64,000 nucleotides of DNA from Streptomyces griseochromogenes (GTDB lineage Bacteria > Actinomycetota > Actinomycetes > Streptomycetales > Streptomycetaceae), in contig NZ_CP016279.1 in assembly GCF_001542625.1 (NCBI RefSeq), positions 3,534,001-3,598,000 on the forward strand, read 5' to 3'. Shown here piece after piece: positions 7,974-18,285 of this stretch. Numbering within the stretch: the stretch's first letter is position 1; each line of letters opens with the position of its first letter. The translations under genes were made by a program, and so were the position numbers. A model generated the notes under the pieces. It was not told the origin of the DNA, did no database searches, and saw nothing but the letters and a program-made list of their open reading frames with translations.

Positions 7974-8600
7974 ATGAGCGCCCAGTCCGCCGCGGCCCCG
8001 CTGCTGATCGCCTGCGCGCTCGGCATCGAGCATCTCGCCCTGCGCACCGGCGACCGGGGCGGGGCCGGCGGGCCGTTCACCGTCGTCCGTACGGGCATGG
8101 GCCCCAGGGCGGCGGAACGCTCCGTGGGCCGGCACCTGGCCGGGCCGGCCCTGGCCGACGCGGCCGTACTGGCCACCGGCTTCTGCGCCGGGCTCGCCCC
8201 CGGCATGCACCCCGGCGACCTGGTCGTCGCCGAGGAGACCCGGGACCCGCACGGGACCGTCCCGTGCGTGGGCACCGATCTGCTGGTCAAGGAACTCGCG
8301 CGCGTCCTGCCCGGGCGCACCGTCCACACCGGGCCGCTCATCGGCTCCGATCACGTCGTGCGGGGGCCGGAGCGGTCCGACCTGTTCGCGACCGGCGCGA
8401 TCGCGGTCGACATGGAGTCGGCGGCCACACTCCTGAGCGCCGTCCGCGCGGGCGCACGCCCGGTTGCGGCCGTACGGGTGGTCGTGGACGCTCCAGAACA
8501 TGAACTCGTCCGGATCGGCACGGTGCGCGGTGGAATATCAGCCTTCCGCGTTCTTCGTTCCGTCCTTCCCGCTTTCTTTGAATGGCACCGTTCTTTGTAG
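7974..8600 (+). CDS. hpnG: HpnG, adenosylhopane nucleoside phosphorylase
   Basis: Nucleoside-phosphorylase-family protein (208 aa) that removes adenine from adenosylhopane to give phosphoribosylhopane, the step after HpnH. Conserved parts: TGMGPRAAERSV, ATGFCAGLAPGMHPGDLVVAEE and the nucleoside-binding AVDMESAATL. ATG 7974 follows the shc stop with no gap. The stop at 8598-8600 lies 20 bases before hpnH, whose ribosome site sits in that space. Function follows from the family and the adjacent hpnH; the sequence alone would also fit an MTA/SAH-nucleosidase-like enzyme. Confidence 0.85.
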   Translation: MSAQSAAAPLLIACALGIEHLALRTGDRGGAGGPFTVVRTGMGPRAAERSVGRHLAGPALADAAVLATGFCAGLAPGMHPGDLVVAEETRDPHGTVPCVGTDLLVKELARVLPGRTVHTGPLIGSDHVVRGPERSDLFATGAIAVDMESAATLLSAVRAGARPVAAVRVVVDAPEHELVRIGTVRGGISAFRVLRSVLPAFFEWHRSL

Positions 8601-8620
8601 CTCCCCCGGAGGTGAGCCAG

Positions 8621-9643
8621 ATGGCCATGCCGCTGCGTCAGTCCATCAAGGTCGCTACATACCTGGCGGAACAGAAGATCCGCAGGCGGGACAAGTTTCC
8701 GCTGATCGTGGAGCTGGAACCGCTCTTCGCCTGCAATCTCAAGTGCGAGGGCTGCGGCAAGATCCAGCACCCGGCCGGAGTGCTCAAGCAGCGGATGCCG
8801 GTGGCCCAGGCCGTGGGCGCCGTGCTGGAGTCCGGTGCGCCGATGGTGTCCATCGCCGGTGGAGAACCGTTGATGCACCCGCAGATCGACGAGATCGTGC
8901 GCCAGTTGGTGGCCAAGCGGAAATACGTCTTCCTGTGCACCAACGCCATGCTGCTGCGCAAGAAGATGGACCGGTTCACGCCCTCCCCGTACTTCGCGTT
9001 CGCCGTGCACATCGACGGACTGCGCGAGCGGCACGACGAATCCGTCGCGAAGGAGGGCGTGTTCGACGAGGCGGTGGAGGCGATCAAGGAAGCCAAGCGG
9101 CGTGGCTTCAGGGTCACCACCAACTCGACCTTCTTCAACACCGACACCCCGCAGACGGTCATCGAGGTGCTCAACTTCCTCAACGACGACCTGCACGTGG
9201 ACGAGATGATGATCTCGCCCGCCTACGCCTACGAGAAGGCGCCCGACCAGGAGCACTTCCTCGGCGTGGCGCAGACCCGTGAACTGTTCAAGAAGGCCTT
9301 CGCGGGCGGCAACCGCCGGCGCTGGCGGCTCAACCACTCCCCGCTCTTCCTGGACTTCCTGGAGGGCAAGGTCGACTTCCCGTGCACCGCGTGGGCCATC
9401 CCGAACTACTCGCTCTTCGGCTGGCAGCGCCCCTGCTACCTGATGAGCGACGGGTACGTGCCGACGTACCGCGAACTCATCGAGGAGACCGACTGGGACA
9501 AGTACGGCCGCGGCAAGGACCCGCGCTGCGCCAACTGCATGGCGCACTGCGGCTACGAGCCCACCGCCGTCCTCGCCACCATGGGCTCCCTCAAGGAGTC
9601 GCTGCGGGCCATGCGCGAGACCGTCTCCGGAAACCGGGAGTGA
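8621..9643 (+). CDS. hpnH: Radical SAM adenosylhopane synthase HpnH
   Basis: Radical SAM enzyme (340 aa) that adds a 5'-deoxyadenosyl group to diploptene, the first step of C35 side-chain formation. The cluster motif is [10 protein letters not shown] (CxxxCxxC, near residue 41), followed by [14 protein letters not shown], which contacts SAM. The C-terminal part has [12 protein letters not shown] and a cysteine-containing segment ([12 protein letters not shown]), as in HpnH. The frame is open back to 8582, but ATG 8621 has GGAGGTGAG at ideal spacing and begins [11 protein letters not shown], the usual HpnH start. ispG follows after four bases. Confidence 0.95.
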   Translation: MAMPLRQSIKVATYLAEQKIRRRDKFPLIVELEPLFACNLKCEGCGKIQHPAGVLKQRMPVAQAVGAVLESGAPMVSIAGGEPLMHPQIDEIVRQLVAKRKYVFLCTNAMLLRKKMDRFTPSPYFAFAVHIDGLRERHDESVAKEGVFDEAVEAIKEAKRRGFRVTTNSTFFNTDTPQTVIEVLNFLNDDLHVDEMMISPAYAYEKAPDQEHFLGVAQTRELFKKAFAGGNRRRWRLNHSPLFLDFLEGKVDFPCTAWAIPNYSLFGWQRPCYLMSDGYVPTYRELIEETDWDKYGRGKDPRCANCMAHCGYEPTAVLATMGSLKESLRAMRETVSGNRE

Positions 9644-9647
9644 CACC

Positions 9648-10763
9648 ATGACCGCCGTGCCCATGGGCGTTCCCGAGGTACCGGCCCGGCCTGTCGCTCC
9701 GCGGCGCATGTCGCGGCGGATCCACGTCGGGCCGGTGGCGGTCGGGGGCGGAGCCCCGGTGTCGGTGCAGTCGATGACGACGACCCGGACGTCGGACATC
9801 GGCGCCACCCTGCAGCAGATAGCCGAACTCACCGCGTCCGGCTGCCAGATCGTCCGCGTCGCCTGTCCCACGCAGGACGACGCGGACGCTCTCGCGACCA
9901 TCGCCCGCAAGTCGCGGATCCCGGTGATCGCGGACATCCACTTCCAGCCCAAGTACGTGTTCGCGGCCATCGAGGCGGGCTGCGCGGCGGTCCGGGTGAA
10001 CCCGGGCAACATCAAGAAGTTCGACGACCAGGTGAAGGAGATCGCGCGGGCCGCGAAGGACCACGGCACGCCGGTCCGGATCGGGGTCAACGCGGGCTCC
10101 CTGGACCGGCGGCTGCTGCGGAAACACGGCAAGGCCACCCCGGAGGCGCTCGTCGAGAGCGCGCTGTGGGAGGCGTCCCTCTTCGAGGAGCACGGCTTCC
10201 GGGACATCAAGATCTCCGTCAAGCACAACGACCCCGTCGTGATGATCGAGGCGTACCGGCAGCTCGCCGAGGCGTGCGACTACCCGCTGCACCTGGGCGT
10301 CACCGAGGCGGGTCCGGCGTTCCAGGGCACGATCAAGTCGGCCGTGGCGTTCGGGGCGCTGCTGTCGCGGGGCATCGGCGACACCGTCCGGGTCTCGCTG
10401 AGCGCTCCGCCCGCCGAGGAGGTCAAGGTCGGCATCCAGATCCTGGAGTCCCTGGGGCTTCGGCAGCGACGCCTGGAGATCGTCTCCTGCCCGTCCTGCG
10501 GGCGGGCCCAGGTCGACGTCTACAAGCTCGCCGAAGAGGTCACGGCAGGGCTGGACGGCATGGAAGTGCCGCTCAGGGTCGCGGTGATGGGCTGTGTCGT
10601 CAACGGTCCGGGTGAGGCCCGCGAGGCCGACCTCGGGGTTGCCTCGGGCAACGGCAAGGGGCAGATCTTCGTCAAGGGCGAGGTCGTCAAGACCGTACCC
10701 GAGTCGAAGATCGTGCAGACCCTGATCGAGGAGGCCAGGAAGCTGGCCGAGCAGACCAGGTGA
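9648..10763 (+). CDS. ispG: 4-hydroxy-3-methylbut-2-enyl diphosphate synthase IspG
   Basis: Fe-S enzyme (371 aa) of the MEP isoprenoid pathway, converting MEcPP to HMBPP. Conserved features: [20 protein letters not shown] at the N-terminus, the TIM-barrel strand [11 protein letters not shown], and the three cluster cysteines in [11 protein letters not shown] and [12 protein letters not shown]. Its place between hpnH and dxs is typical of Streptomyces hopanoid operons, which carry extra copies of MEP genes to raise precursor flow; a second, housekeeping copy elsewhere in the genome is expected. Confidence 0.96.
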   Translation: MTAVPMGVPEVPARPVAPRRMSRRIHVGPVAVGGGAPVSVQSMTTTRTSDIGATLQQIAELTASGCQIVRVACPTQDDADALATIARKSRIPVIADIHFQPKYVFAAIEAGCAAVRVNPGNIKKFDDQVKEIARAAKDHGTPVRIGVNAGSLDRRLLRKHGKATPEALVESALWEASLFEEHGFRDIKISVKHNDPVVMIEAYRQLAEACDYPLHLGVTEAGPAFQGTIKSAVAFGALLSRGIGDTVRVSLSAPPAEEVKVGIQILESLGLRQRRLEIVSCPSCGRAQVDVYKLAEEVTAGLDGMEVPLRVAVMGCVVNGPGEAREADLGVASGNGKGQIFVKGEVVKTVPESKIVQTLIEEARKLAEQTR

Positions 10764-10803
10764 AGTGAGGCAAGGCACGGCACGGACCGAGAGGGGGCCG
10801 AGC

Positions 10804-12747
10804 GTGACGATTCTGGAGAGCATCCGGGGACCACGCGACCTGAAGGCGCTGTCCGAGGCGGAACTCGGCGAACTGTCCGAAGAGATCCGTGAGTTCCTGG
10901 TGCACGCGGTGACGAGAACCGGCGGGCACCTCGGACCCAATCTGGGGGTGGTGGAGCTGTCCATCGCGCTCCACCGCGTCTTCGAGTCGCCGGTGGACCG
11001 CATCCTGTGGGACACCGGCCACCAGAGCTATGTCCACAAGCTGCTGACCGGGCGTCAGGACTTCTCCAAGCTGCGCGGCAAGGGAGGCCTGTCCGGCTAC
11101 CCCTCGCGCGAGGAGTCCGAGCACGACGTCATCGAGAACAGCCACGCCTCCACGGCGCTCGGCTGGGCCGACGGCCTCGCCAAGGCCCGTCAGGTGCAGG
11201 GGGAGAGGGGCCATGTCGTCGCGGTCATCGGCGACGGCGCGCTGACCGGCGGCATGGCCTGGGAGGCGCTGAACAACATCGCGGCCGCCAAGGACCGCCC
11301 GCTGATCATCGTCGTCAACGACAACGAGAGGTCGTACGCGCCGACCATCGGGGGGCTCGCGAACCACCTGGCCACGCTGCGGACCACCGACGGTTACGAG
11401 AAGGTCCTGGCCTGGGGCAAGGACGTACTCCTGCGCACCCCTGTCGTCGGCAGCACCCTCTACGAGTCCCTGCACGGCGCGAAGAAGGGATTCAAGGACG
11501 CCTTCGCCCCACAGGGCATGTTCGAGGACCTGGGGCTGAAGTACGTCGGCCCGATCGACGGGCACGACATCAAGGCCGTCGAGTCGGCACTGCGCCGTGC
11601 GAAACGCTTCCACGGGCCGGTCCTGGTCCACTGCCTCACGGAGAAGGGCCGCGGCTACGAGCCCGCCCTCGCCCATGAGGAGGACCACTTCCACACCGTC
11701 GGCGTGATGGACCCGCTCACCTGCGCACCGCTCTCGCCCTCGGGCGGGCCGTCGTGGACCTCGGTGTTCGGCGACGAGATCGTCAGGATCGGCGAGGAGC
11801 GGGAGGACGTCGTGGCGATAACGGCGGCCATGCTGCACCCGGTGGGCCTCGGCACGTTCGCCGCGCGCTTCCCCGACCGGGTGTGGGACGTCGGCATCGC
11901 CGAGCAGCACGCGGCCGTCTCCGCGGCCGGTCTCGCCACCGGCGGCCTGCACCCGGTCGTCGCCGTCTACGCCACCTTCCTCAACCGCGCCTTCGACCAG
12001 TTGCTGATGGACGTGGCTCTGCACCGGTGCGGAGTGACCTTCGTGCTGGACCGGGCCGGAGTCACCGGCGTGGACGGGGCCTCCCACAACGGCATGTGGG
12101 ACATGTCCGTGCTCCAGGTCGTGCCGGGTCTCAGGATCGCCGCCCCGCGCGACGCCGACCAGCTGCGCGCCCAGCTGCGCGAGGCCGTCGCCGTGGACGA
12201 CGCGCCCACCCTGGTCCGCTTCCCGAAGGAGTCGGTGGGACCGGAGATCCCGGCGATCGGCCATGTGGGCGGCATGGACGTCCTGCATCGCGGCGAGCGC
12301 CCTAAGGTGCTGCTGGTGGCCGTCGGCGTGATGGCACCGGTGTGCCTGCAGACCGCGGAGCTGCTGGAGGCCCGGGGCATCACCTGCACGGTCGTGGACC
12401 CCCGCTGGGTCAAGCCCGTCGACCCGGCGCTGCCGGGCCTGGCCGCCGAACACCGCCTGGTGGCCGTCGTGGAGGACAACAGCCGGGCCGGCGGGGTCGG
12501 GTCCGCCGTGGCCCTCGCCCTCGGCGACGCGGACGTGGACGTGCCGGTTCGGCGGTTCGGCATTCCGGAGCAGTTCCTCGCGCATGCCAAACGCGGCGAG
12601 GTGCTGGCCGACATCGGCCTCACGCCCGTCGAGGTCGCCGGGCGGATCGGCGCGAGCCTGGCCGTCAGGGACGCCGCTCGCGCCGTCGAGGACGCGGGTC
12701 CCGCCGTCAAGGACACGGGGGGCACAGTCAAGGAGAAAGCTGAATGA
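10804..12747 (+). CDS. dxs: 1-deoxy-D-xylulose-5-phosphate synthase
   Basis: Thiamine-diphosphate enzyme (647 aa) that condenses pyruvate and glyceraldehyde 3-phosphate, the entry step of the MEP pathway. Visible: [21 protein letters not shown]/Mg site [16 protein letters not shown] with VVNDN, the central [15 protein letters not shown], and the C-terminal transketolase domain ending VPVRRFGIP. An in-frame codon exists at 10765, but GTG 10804 has GAGAGGGGG before it and gives the usual N-terminus ([15 protein letters not shown]). The last ~25 residues form an unusual Ala/Val/Lys heptad-like tail ([19 protein letters not shown]). The stop overlaps the hpnO ATG. Confidence 0.95.
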   Translation: MTILESIRGPRDLKALSEAELGELSEEIREFLVHAVTRTGGHLGPNLGVVELSIALHRVFESPVDRILWDTGHQSYVHKLLTGRQDFSKLRGKGGLSGYPSREESEHDVIENSHASTALGWADGLAKARQVQGERGHVVAVIGDGALTGGMAWEALNNIAAAKDRPLIIVVNDNERSYAPTIGGLANHLATLRTTDGYEKVLAWGKDVLLRTPVVGSTLYESLHGAKKGFKDAFAPQGMFEDLGLKYVGPIDGHDIKAVESALRRAKRFHGPVLVHCLTEKGRGYEPALAHEEDHFHTVGVMDPLTCAPLSPSGGPSWTSVFGDEIVRIGEEREDVVAITAAMLHPVGLGTFAARFPDRVWDVGIAEQHAAVSAAGLATGGLHPVVAVYATFLNRAFDQLLMDVALHRCGVTFVLDRAGVTGVDGASHNGMWDMSVLQVVPGLRIAAPRDADQLRAQLREAVAVDDAPTLVRFPKESVGPEIPAIGHVGGMDVLHRGERPKVLLVAVGVMAPVCLQTAELLEARGITCTVVDPRWVKPVDPALPGLAAEHRLVAVVEDNSRAGGVGSAVALALGDADVDVPVRRFGIPEQFLAHAKRGEVLADIGLTPVEVAGRIGASLAVRDAARAVEDAGPAVKDTGGTVKEKAE

Positions 12748-14129
12748 CCACGGAGTTCGACCTCGGCGCCCTCCTGGCCGAGCGCGGAGCCGAGCGCTAC
12801 GAGCTGCACACGAAGTACCTCAACCCGCAGCTCCCGCGCATGCTGCACACCATCGGCTTCGACAAGGTCTACGAGCGCGCCGAGGGCGCCCACTTCTACG
12901 ACGCGGACGGCAACGACTACCTGGACATGCTCGCCGGGTTCGGGGTGATGGGCCTCGGCCGCAACCACCCGGTCGTCCGCAAGGCGCTGCACGACGTCCT
13001 GGACCTGAACCTGGCCGACCTCACCCGCTTCGACTGCCAGCCGCTGCCCGGCCTGCTCGCGCAGCGGCTGCTCGCCCACAGCCCGCACCTGGACCGGGTG
13101 TTCTTCGGCAACAGTGGCACCGAGGCGGTCGAGACCGCCCTGAAGTTCGCCCGGTACGCCACCGGCAGGCCGCGCGTCCTCTACTGCGACCACGCCTTCC
13201 ACGGCCTGACCACCGGCTCCCTGTCGGTCAACGGCGAGGACGGCTTCCGCGACGGCTTCGCCCCGCTGCTGCCCGACACCGCCGTACCGCTCGGCGATCT
13301 CGACGCGCTCGCGCGGGAGCTGAAGAAGGGCGACGTGGCCGCCCTGATCGTCGAGCCGATCCAGGGCAAGGGCGTGCACGAGGCCCCGCCCGGCTATCTG
13401 CGCGCCGCGCAGGAACTGCTGCACGGGCACAAGGCGCTGCTCATCGCGGACGAGGTGCAGACCGGCCTCGGCCGCACCGGTGACTTCTACGCCTACCAGC
13501 ACGAGGACGGCGTCGAACCCGACCTGGTGTGCGTGGCCAAGGCGCTGTCCGGTGGTTACGTCCCCATCGGTGCCACCCTGGGCAAGGACTGGATCTTCAA
13601 GAAGGTCTACTCGTCCATGGACCGCGTCCTCGTCCACTCGGCGAGCTTCGGGTCCAACGCCCAGGCGATGGCCTGCGGCCTCGCCGTGCTGTCGGTCATG
13701 GAGGACGACCGGATCGTCGCCTCGGTGCGCACGACGGGCGAACTGCTGAAGTCCCGGCTCACCGCGCTGACCGACAAGTACGAGCTGCTCGCCGACGTCC
13801 GCGGCCGGGGCCTGATGATCGGCATCGAGTTCGGAAAGCCCGGCTCGCTGAAGCTGCGCAGCCGCTGGGCCATGCTCCAGGCCGCGCGCAAGGGCCTGTT
13901 CGCCCAGATGGTGGTCGTACCGCTGCTGCAGCGCCACCGGATCCTCACCCAGGTCTCCGGCGACCACCTGGAGGTGATCAAGCTCATCCCGCCGCTGGTC
14001 GTGGACGAGGCCGACGTGGACCGGTTCGTCGACGCCTTCACGGCCGTGATGGACGACGCGCACAGTGGCGGCGGTCTGATGTGGGACTTCGGCAAGACAC
14101 TGATCAAGCAGGCGGTGGCCAACCGCTAG
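12744..14129 (+). CDS. hpnO: HpnO, ribosylhopane aminotransferase
   Basis: Class III PLP aminotransferase (461 aa) that aminates ribosylhopane to aminobacteriohopanetriol, the last enzyme of this operon. PLP-site features: [46 protein letters not shown] and the Schiff-base lysine in [14 protein letters not shown] (near residue 269). A long N-terminal segment with [24 protein letters not shown] is typical of HpnO and not of ornithine aminotransferases. ATG 12744 overlaps the dxs stop (ATGA). A strong hairpin follows at 14140, which marks the end of the biosynthetic operon. Confidence 0.9.
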   Translation: MTTEFDLGALLAERGAERYELHTKYLNPQLPRMLHTIGFDKVYERAEGAHFYDADGNDYLDMLAGFGVMGLGRNHPVVRKALHDVLDLNLADLTRFDCQPLPGLLAQRLLAHSPHLDRVFFGNSGTEAVETALKFARYATGRPRVLYCDHAFHGLTTGSLSVNGEDGFRDGFAPLLPDTAVPLGDLDALARELKKGDVAALIVEPIQGKGVHEAPPGYLRAAQELLHGHKALLIADEVQTGLGRTGDFYAYQHEDGVEPDLVCVAKALSGGYVPIGATLGKDWIFKKVYSSMDRVLVHSASFGSNAQAMACGLAVLSVMEDDRIVASVRTTGELLKSRLTALTDKYELLADVRGRGLMIGIEFGKPGSLKLRSRWAMLQAARKGLFAQMVVVPLLQRHRILTQVSGDHLEVIKLIPPLVVDEADVDRFVDAFTAVMDDAHSGGGLMWDFGKTLIKQAVANR

Positions 14130-14139
14130 CGGGCTCGCC

Positions 14140-14167
14140 GGCCGGGGCCCCGCCGCGGGCCCCGGCC
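14140..14167 (+). terminator. Terminator hairpin after hpnO
   Basis: Perfect 11-bp stem GGCCGGGGCCC / GGGCCCCGGCC with loop CGCCGC, 11 bases after the hpnO stop. No U-tract, as is usual for Streptomyces terminators. It separates the biosynthetic genes from the helical-repeat gene downstream. Confidence 0.75.
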
Positions 14168-14229
14168 AGGAGACGTCCCGTTCGGATAATCGATTCGCCC
14201 GAAAGGATCACCCGGGGCACAATCGCCCG

Positions 14230-17200
14230 ATGCCGACCACCGCGGAGCAGTTGCTGTCCGCCCTCGAACCGCTGCCCTTCCCGGCGCGCCTCGACCTCAC
14301 CGCGAGGACCGCTCACCGGCTGGCCTGCGAGGGACGACTCGCTCCGCTCCTGACCGGCCTCGACGCGCGCGGGCCGTACGAGCGCAGGCTCGCGGCGCTG
14401 GCCGCCTTCGCCGGACGGGACGCCGGCTTCCTCGCCGCGCGGCTGGCCGACCCCGACGAGGTCGTCGCCGGATACGCCCTGCGCGCCGCCCGAGTCCTGC
14501 CCGTGCCGGACGAGGCGGTGGAAGCGGCGTACGACGACGCACCGGCCGTACGACGACAGCGGCTGGCACGCCTGCTCGCCTCCGGCGGCCGTACCACGCT
14601 CGCCGAACGGCTGGTGGCCCGTCTCGGCACGGAGTGGGGCGACGCCGAGGCCGCGCGGTTGCTGCCCGCCTGCTCGACCCCGTTCGTCGCACGGGAGCTG
14701 CCCCGGCTCGCGCACGCCGTGGACGGCTGGACGAAGCTCGCACGCCGCCATCCCGACCCGGTCCTGGACCACTGCGAAGCCGCCCTGGCCGACCGCGCCG
14801 GCGGACGGCAGCAGCAGGAGTGGTGGCGACTGAACGCCACGACGGTCGCGGCGCTCGCGCGGCGGCGCCCCGAACGGGTGCTGGCACTGCTGGAGCGGCA
14901 CGGGCCCGAGAGTCTGCCGCCCGCGCTGTGCTGCGGACTCGGCCCCCTGGTCGACGCCGACGCCGAGCGCGTGGTCCGCTGGATCACCGACCCCGCCCGC
15001 CGGGAACAGCGCTTCGAACCGATACCGCCGACCGGTGTGCTGCGCAGGCTGGTGCAGGCCGCGCCCCCGTCGCTGCCGGAGCTGGGCCGCCACTGGCTGC
15101 GCCGCACCGGCCACTTCGCCGCGCTGCTGCGGGCCATGGCCCCCGGTCGCCGCCCGGCGTTCCTCGACACGGTCAGCGACGGTTCGACGCCCGGGGAGCC
15201 GGCCCTCGCGGTTCTCGACCTGCTGCCTCGTGAACGCCGCTGGGCCGAAGTACGGCGGGCGGCGGCCGAGTTCACCGGTGGGCCCGACTGGTGGGACGAC
15301 CTGGACACGCTCGCCCACGGACCGTTCGGCGAGTCGCGCACCGAGTTGCTCGCCGCGGTCCGGCGGCCCGACGCCGACGACCGGGCCGCCGCCTGGCCGC
15401 TGCTGGTGGCATGCGCCGCCCGGGACGGCGGCCGCGAGGCCGTCGGCGAAGTGCTGGCCCTCGCCGAACGCCTGCGCAACGATCGGGACCCCGTCCGCAC
15501 CGCCGCGCTCCACGCCCTCACCACGGTGCGTCCCCGGCTGTTCGCAGCCGACGACGCCGTGCCCCTCGACCGGATCGCCGCCGACGCCCTGGAGGCACGG
15601 GACTGTTCGGCCGCCGGTCTGACGGCGCTGCGCACCCTGGCCGAGCGCGTACTGGCCGAGCACGCCGGAGACGGCGAAACCGCCCTGCGGACCTGGGCTC
15701 TGCGCACCCTGGAGCGGATCGCCGGCCGGGTCGGCGTGCCGGACCTCGGGCCCCTGCACCGGGTTCTGCGGCGCGGCCAGGAGCACGAGGTGTTCGAGGC
15801 ACTGCGGCCCTGGCTGGAAGCCGCGGCCGGCAGATCCGACTTCCGGCTGCTGCTCGCCCTGGCGGACGCCCTGGGTCCGCGCGCCCGGCGGATGCCCGAT
15901 CTGCAGGACCTGCTGGCCCTGGCCCTGGAACGGGGCGACGACTCGGCCTTCGAGGCGGCCGCGGCACGGTGGCTGGCCGCACCGGCCACCCGTGGCGAAC
16001 GGGTGGCCAGGATCATCGCGCTCGAACCGTCGGCGGTCGTCCTTCCCCCGGTGCGGCACGTGCTGGCCCGGTACCGCACGGATCTGCTGGACACACTGCT
16101 CGGCGAGGAACCGCCCTGCGGGCGCTTCCTGGTCCCCGGCGCCCGCCGTCCGCTGCCGGACCTCGCCGCCGTCGACCGCTGGCTGCCCCGGCAGCAGCGG
16201 GCCGCGGCACGGCTCGCCGGGCAGACGGCCGCGGACGGCTCTGTGCCCTCGGACGACCGGGCGGCCGCGATCCGGGCGGCCGCGCCGGTTCCGGAGCTCG
16301 GACACGCCCTGGCGATGCGGCACAAGGACGACGGCGACGTGGTGGTCGCGGAGGCGGCCCTCGCCGCGCTGGCCTGGGCCGACCGGCCCCAGGACGCCCT
16401 GCCGGCGCTCCTGGAGCAGGCCGGCGGTGACCGGGCCCGCGTCGCCGTGTACGCGGCGGGCCGCACCGCACGGTTCACCGCTCCGTCCGAACTCGCCCTG
16501 GCACTGGGCGCCTTGCTCACCGGGGAGCGGGCCGCGAAGGTCACCTCCCGCAAGGAGGCCGCACGGCTCTGCGCCCGCTTCCTGCCGCCGCAGCGGGCGG
16601 TCGCCCTGCTGGCCCACGCCTTCCGGGCTCCCGACAGCCACCCGGATGTGCGCACCGCCGTCCTGCGCGCACTGCCGCCGCTGCTGGACGTGCCGGAGGC
16701 CTGGCACCTTCTCGAGGAGGCCGTACACGACGACGCCCCGCCGGTGCTCCAGGCCGTCGCGGAGGTCAGCCCCTGGGAACTGGCCGCCGCGCACCGCGCC
16801 GGATACGCCGCCGTGGTCGACCGCTCGTACGACGCGTGCCTGGCGTCGTACGACGGCTATGCCTCCCACGGCGTGCTGCGGGCCGTGGCCGACTGGGCCC
16901 GCTACGCCCCCGGGCTGGCAGTCCGTCTCTCCCGTACGGTCTGCGATCTCGGCGGCCGCCGGCACTGGCAGCACGCGGCGTGGGTCCTGCGCGACCTGGC
17001 CGCCTCCGATCTGCCGCATCCCGTGGGCGGCGCGGCGCCCGGCAGCGCGCTCCACGGAGCCGTGAGCGAGCTGCTGGCCGCGATGCACACGTCCGAGGGA
17101 GGCAGAGACGCGCTGGCGGACCGGGATCTGCCGGCGCTGCAGCGGTTGCGCACCCTGGTGTCACCGGCCACCGACAGGCCCGAGCGGCCCGAGCTGCTGC

Positions 17201-17628
17201 GGGCGGTCGCCGGTCTGCTGGCGCGGGAACCGTTGCTGGTGTCCGAACACGCCGACCTGCTGCGCCGGCTGGTCGACCACGCCGTGGAGCCGGCCGCCGT
17301 CCTGGAACGTCTGCGGGAGCTGACGGAGGCCCTGGAGGGCGCCGGAGTGACGGTCACCGTGCAGACCGCGGGCAGGCTGCGGACCGACCGGATCCACGGT
17401 GCCCTGTCCCGGCGCGGCGGGGCCCTGCTGGCGGCCGCCGACCGGCTGGCCCGCGACGGCGGAACCGTCACCGGACTGCTGGCGGCGGGCCTGGTGACCG
17501 GAACGGGCTGCGCCCTCGGCTGGCCGGAGGAGTGGCGGTCCCTGCTGCGCCTGCTGCGCGGGCATCCGCACCCCGACGTACGGCACCAGGCCTACCAGAG
17601 GATGACGGCCAGGGAGTCTTGCCTCTGA
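14230..17628 (+). CDS. 1,132-aa helical-repeat (HEAT/ARM-like) protein, function unknown
   Basis: Very long, Leu/Ala/Arg-rich protein made almost wholly of predicted helices in pairs of 30-45 residues (for example RLAALAAFAGRDAGFLAARLADPDEVVAGYALRAARVLP; VRTAVLRALPPLLDVPEAWHLLEEAVHDDAPPVLQAVAEV), the pattern of HEAT/ARM solenoids. No enzyme motif, signal peptide or membrane segment is visible, so a cytosolic scaffold or binding protein is likely. ATG 14230 follows GATAAT at about 14186, a possible -10. It lies after the hpnO terminator and before the XRE-cupin regulator, a place where S. coelicolor as I recall has no such gene. Its stop lies inside an operator-like palindrome of the next gene. 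Link to hopanoids is unproven. Confidence 0.8.
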   Translation: MPTTAEQLLSALEPLPFPARLDLTARTAHRLACEGRLAPLLTGLDARGPYERRLAALAAFAGRDAGFLAARLADPDEVVAGYALRAARVLPVPDEAVEAAYDDAPAVRRQRLARLLASGGRTTLAERLVARLGTEWGDAEAARLLPACSTPFVARELPRLAHAVDGWTKLARRHPDPVLDHCEAALADRAGGRQQQEWWRLNATTVAALARRRPERVLALLERHGPESLPPALCCGLGPLVDADAERVVRWITDPARREQRFEPIPPTGVLRRLVQAAPPSLPELGRHWLRRTGHFAALLRAMAPGRRPAFLDTVSDGSTPGEPALAVLDLLPRERRWAEVRRAAAEFTGGPDWWDDLDTLAHGPFGESRTELLAAVRRPDADDRAAAWPLLVACAARDGGREAVGEVLALAERLRNDRDPVRTAALHALTTVRPRLFAADDAVPLDRIAADALEARDCSAAGLTALRTLAERVLAEHAGDGETALRTWALRTLERIAGRVGVPDLGPLHRVLRRGQEHEVFEALRPWLEAAAGRSDFRLLLALADALGPRARRMPDLQDLLALALERGDDSAFEAAAARWLAAPATRGERVARIIALEPSAVVLPPVRHVLARYRTDLLDTLLGEEPPCGRFLVPGARRPLPDLAAVDRWLPRQQRAAARLAGQTAADGSVPSDDRAAAIRAAAPVPELGHALAMRHKDDGDVVVAEAALAALAWADRPQDALPALLEQAGGDRARVAVYAAGRTARFTAPSELALALGALLTGERAAKVTSRKEAARLCARFLPPQRAVALLAHAFRAPDSHPDVRTAVLRALPPLLDVPEAWHLLEEAVHDDAPPVLQAVAEVSPWELAAAHRAGYAAVVDRSYDACLASYDGYASHGVLRAVADWARYAPGLAVRLSRTVCDLGGRRHWQHAAWVLRDLAASDLPHPVGGAAPGSALHGAVSELLAAMHTSEGGRDALADRDLPALQRLRTLVSPATDRPERPELLRAVAGLLAREPLLVSEHADLLRRLVDHAVEPAAVLERLRELTEALEGAGVTVTVQTAGRLRTDRIHGALSRRGGALLAAADRLARDGGTVTGLLAAGLVTGTGCALGWPEEWRSLLRLLRGHPHPDVRHQAYQRMTARESCL

Positions 17629-17654
17629 GGCAAGAAATTTGTCGCACAGGCAAA
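17617..17654. promoter_or_regulatory. Two operator-like palindromes before the XRE-cupin gene
   Basis: The first site is a perfect dyad with 9-base arms TCTTGCCTC / GAGGCAAGA around a single T (17617-17635), spanning the stop codon of the preceding gene. The second, TTTGTC-GCACA-GGCAAA (17638-17654), is a near copy with the same TTTGcC/GGCAAA half-sites. Both are 20-57 bases before the ATG of an XRE-cupin regulator, so autoregulation is the simplest reading. Confidence 0.6.
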
Positions 17655-17673
17655 GCTCCGGCTGAATGGAGAC

Positions 17674-18285
17674 ATGAACGCTCCCGAGCCGGGGCCCGGC
17701 GACGAGCTGTACGCCGTTGCCCCGCAGCTGCGCGGCCTGCGCCGACGCGCCGGCCTCACCCTGGAGGCGGCGGCCCGCTCCGCCGGGCTCTCACCGGCCC
17801 ACCTCTCCCGGCTGGAGACCGGGCAGCGCCAGCCCTCGCTGCCGATGCTGCTCGCGCTCGCCCGTATCTACGGTACGACCGTTTCCGAGCTGCTGGGTGA
17901 GACGGTCGCCGACCGGGACGCGGTTGTCCGGGCCGCCGACATGGAGCCGACCCGTGCGGGCGGCTGGATGTACTTCCAGGCCGGAGCCCCCGGGCGGGGC
18001 ATGCAGGCGCTGCGCGTCCGGGTGCCGTACGGCACCCAGGGCGACATCGTGCGCGTCCACCCCGGCGAGGAGTGGCTCTACGTCCTCAAGGGACGGCTCA
18101 GCCTGCGCCTCGGCGACACCGCGCACCTGCTCGCGCCCGGCGACAGCGCGCACTTCGACTCACTCACCCCGCACCGCCTCGCCGCCGAGGACCACGACGG
18201 CGTGGAGCTGCTGTTCGTCCACACCCTGCTGCAGAGCCCCACGGCCACACTGTGCCTGGGCCCACTGACTGGAGAGCTGCCATGA
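17674..18285 (+). CDS. XRE-family regulator with C-terminal cupin domain
   Basis: Transcription regulator (203 aa) with an N-terminal helix-turn-helix (LRGLRRRAGLTLEAAARSAGLSPAHLSRLETGQRQPSLPML, near residues 16-56) and a C-terminal cupin barrel (VPYGTQGDIVRVHPGEEWLYVLKGRLSLRLGDTAHLLAPGDSAHFDS, near 112-170) that may bind a small ligand. ATG 17674. Two palindromes just upstream suggest it controls itself. A gene of this type sits at the end of Streptomyces hopanoid loci, so it may sense a pathway-related ligand; here it is cut off from the operon by the helical-repeat gene. Its stop overlaps the DUF6126 start (ATGA). Confidence 0.85.
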   Translation: MNAPEPGPGDELYAVAPQLRGLRRRAGLTLEAAARSAGLSPAHLSRLETGQRQPSLPMLLALARIYGTTVSELLGETVADRDAVVRAADMEPTRAGGWMYFQAGAPGRGMQALRVRVPYGTQGDIVRVHPGEEWLYVLKGRLSLRLGDTAHLLAPGDSAHFDSLTPHRLAAEDHDGVELLFVHTLLQSPTATLCLGPLTGELP

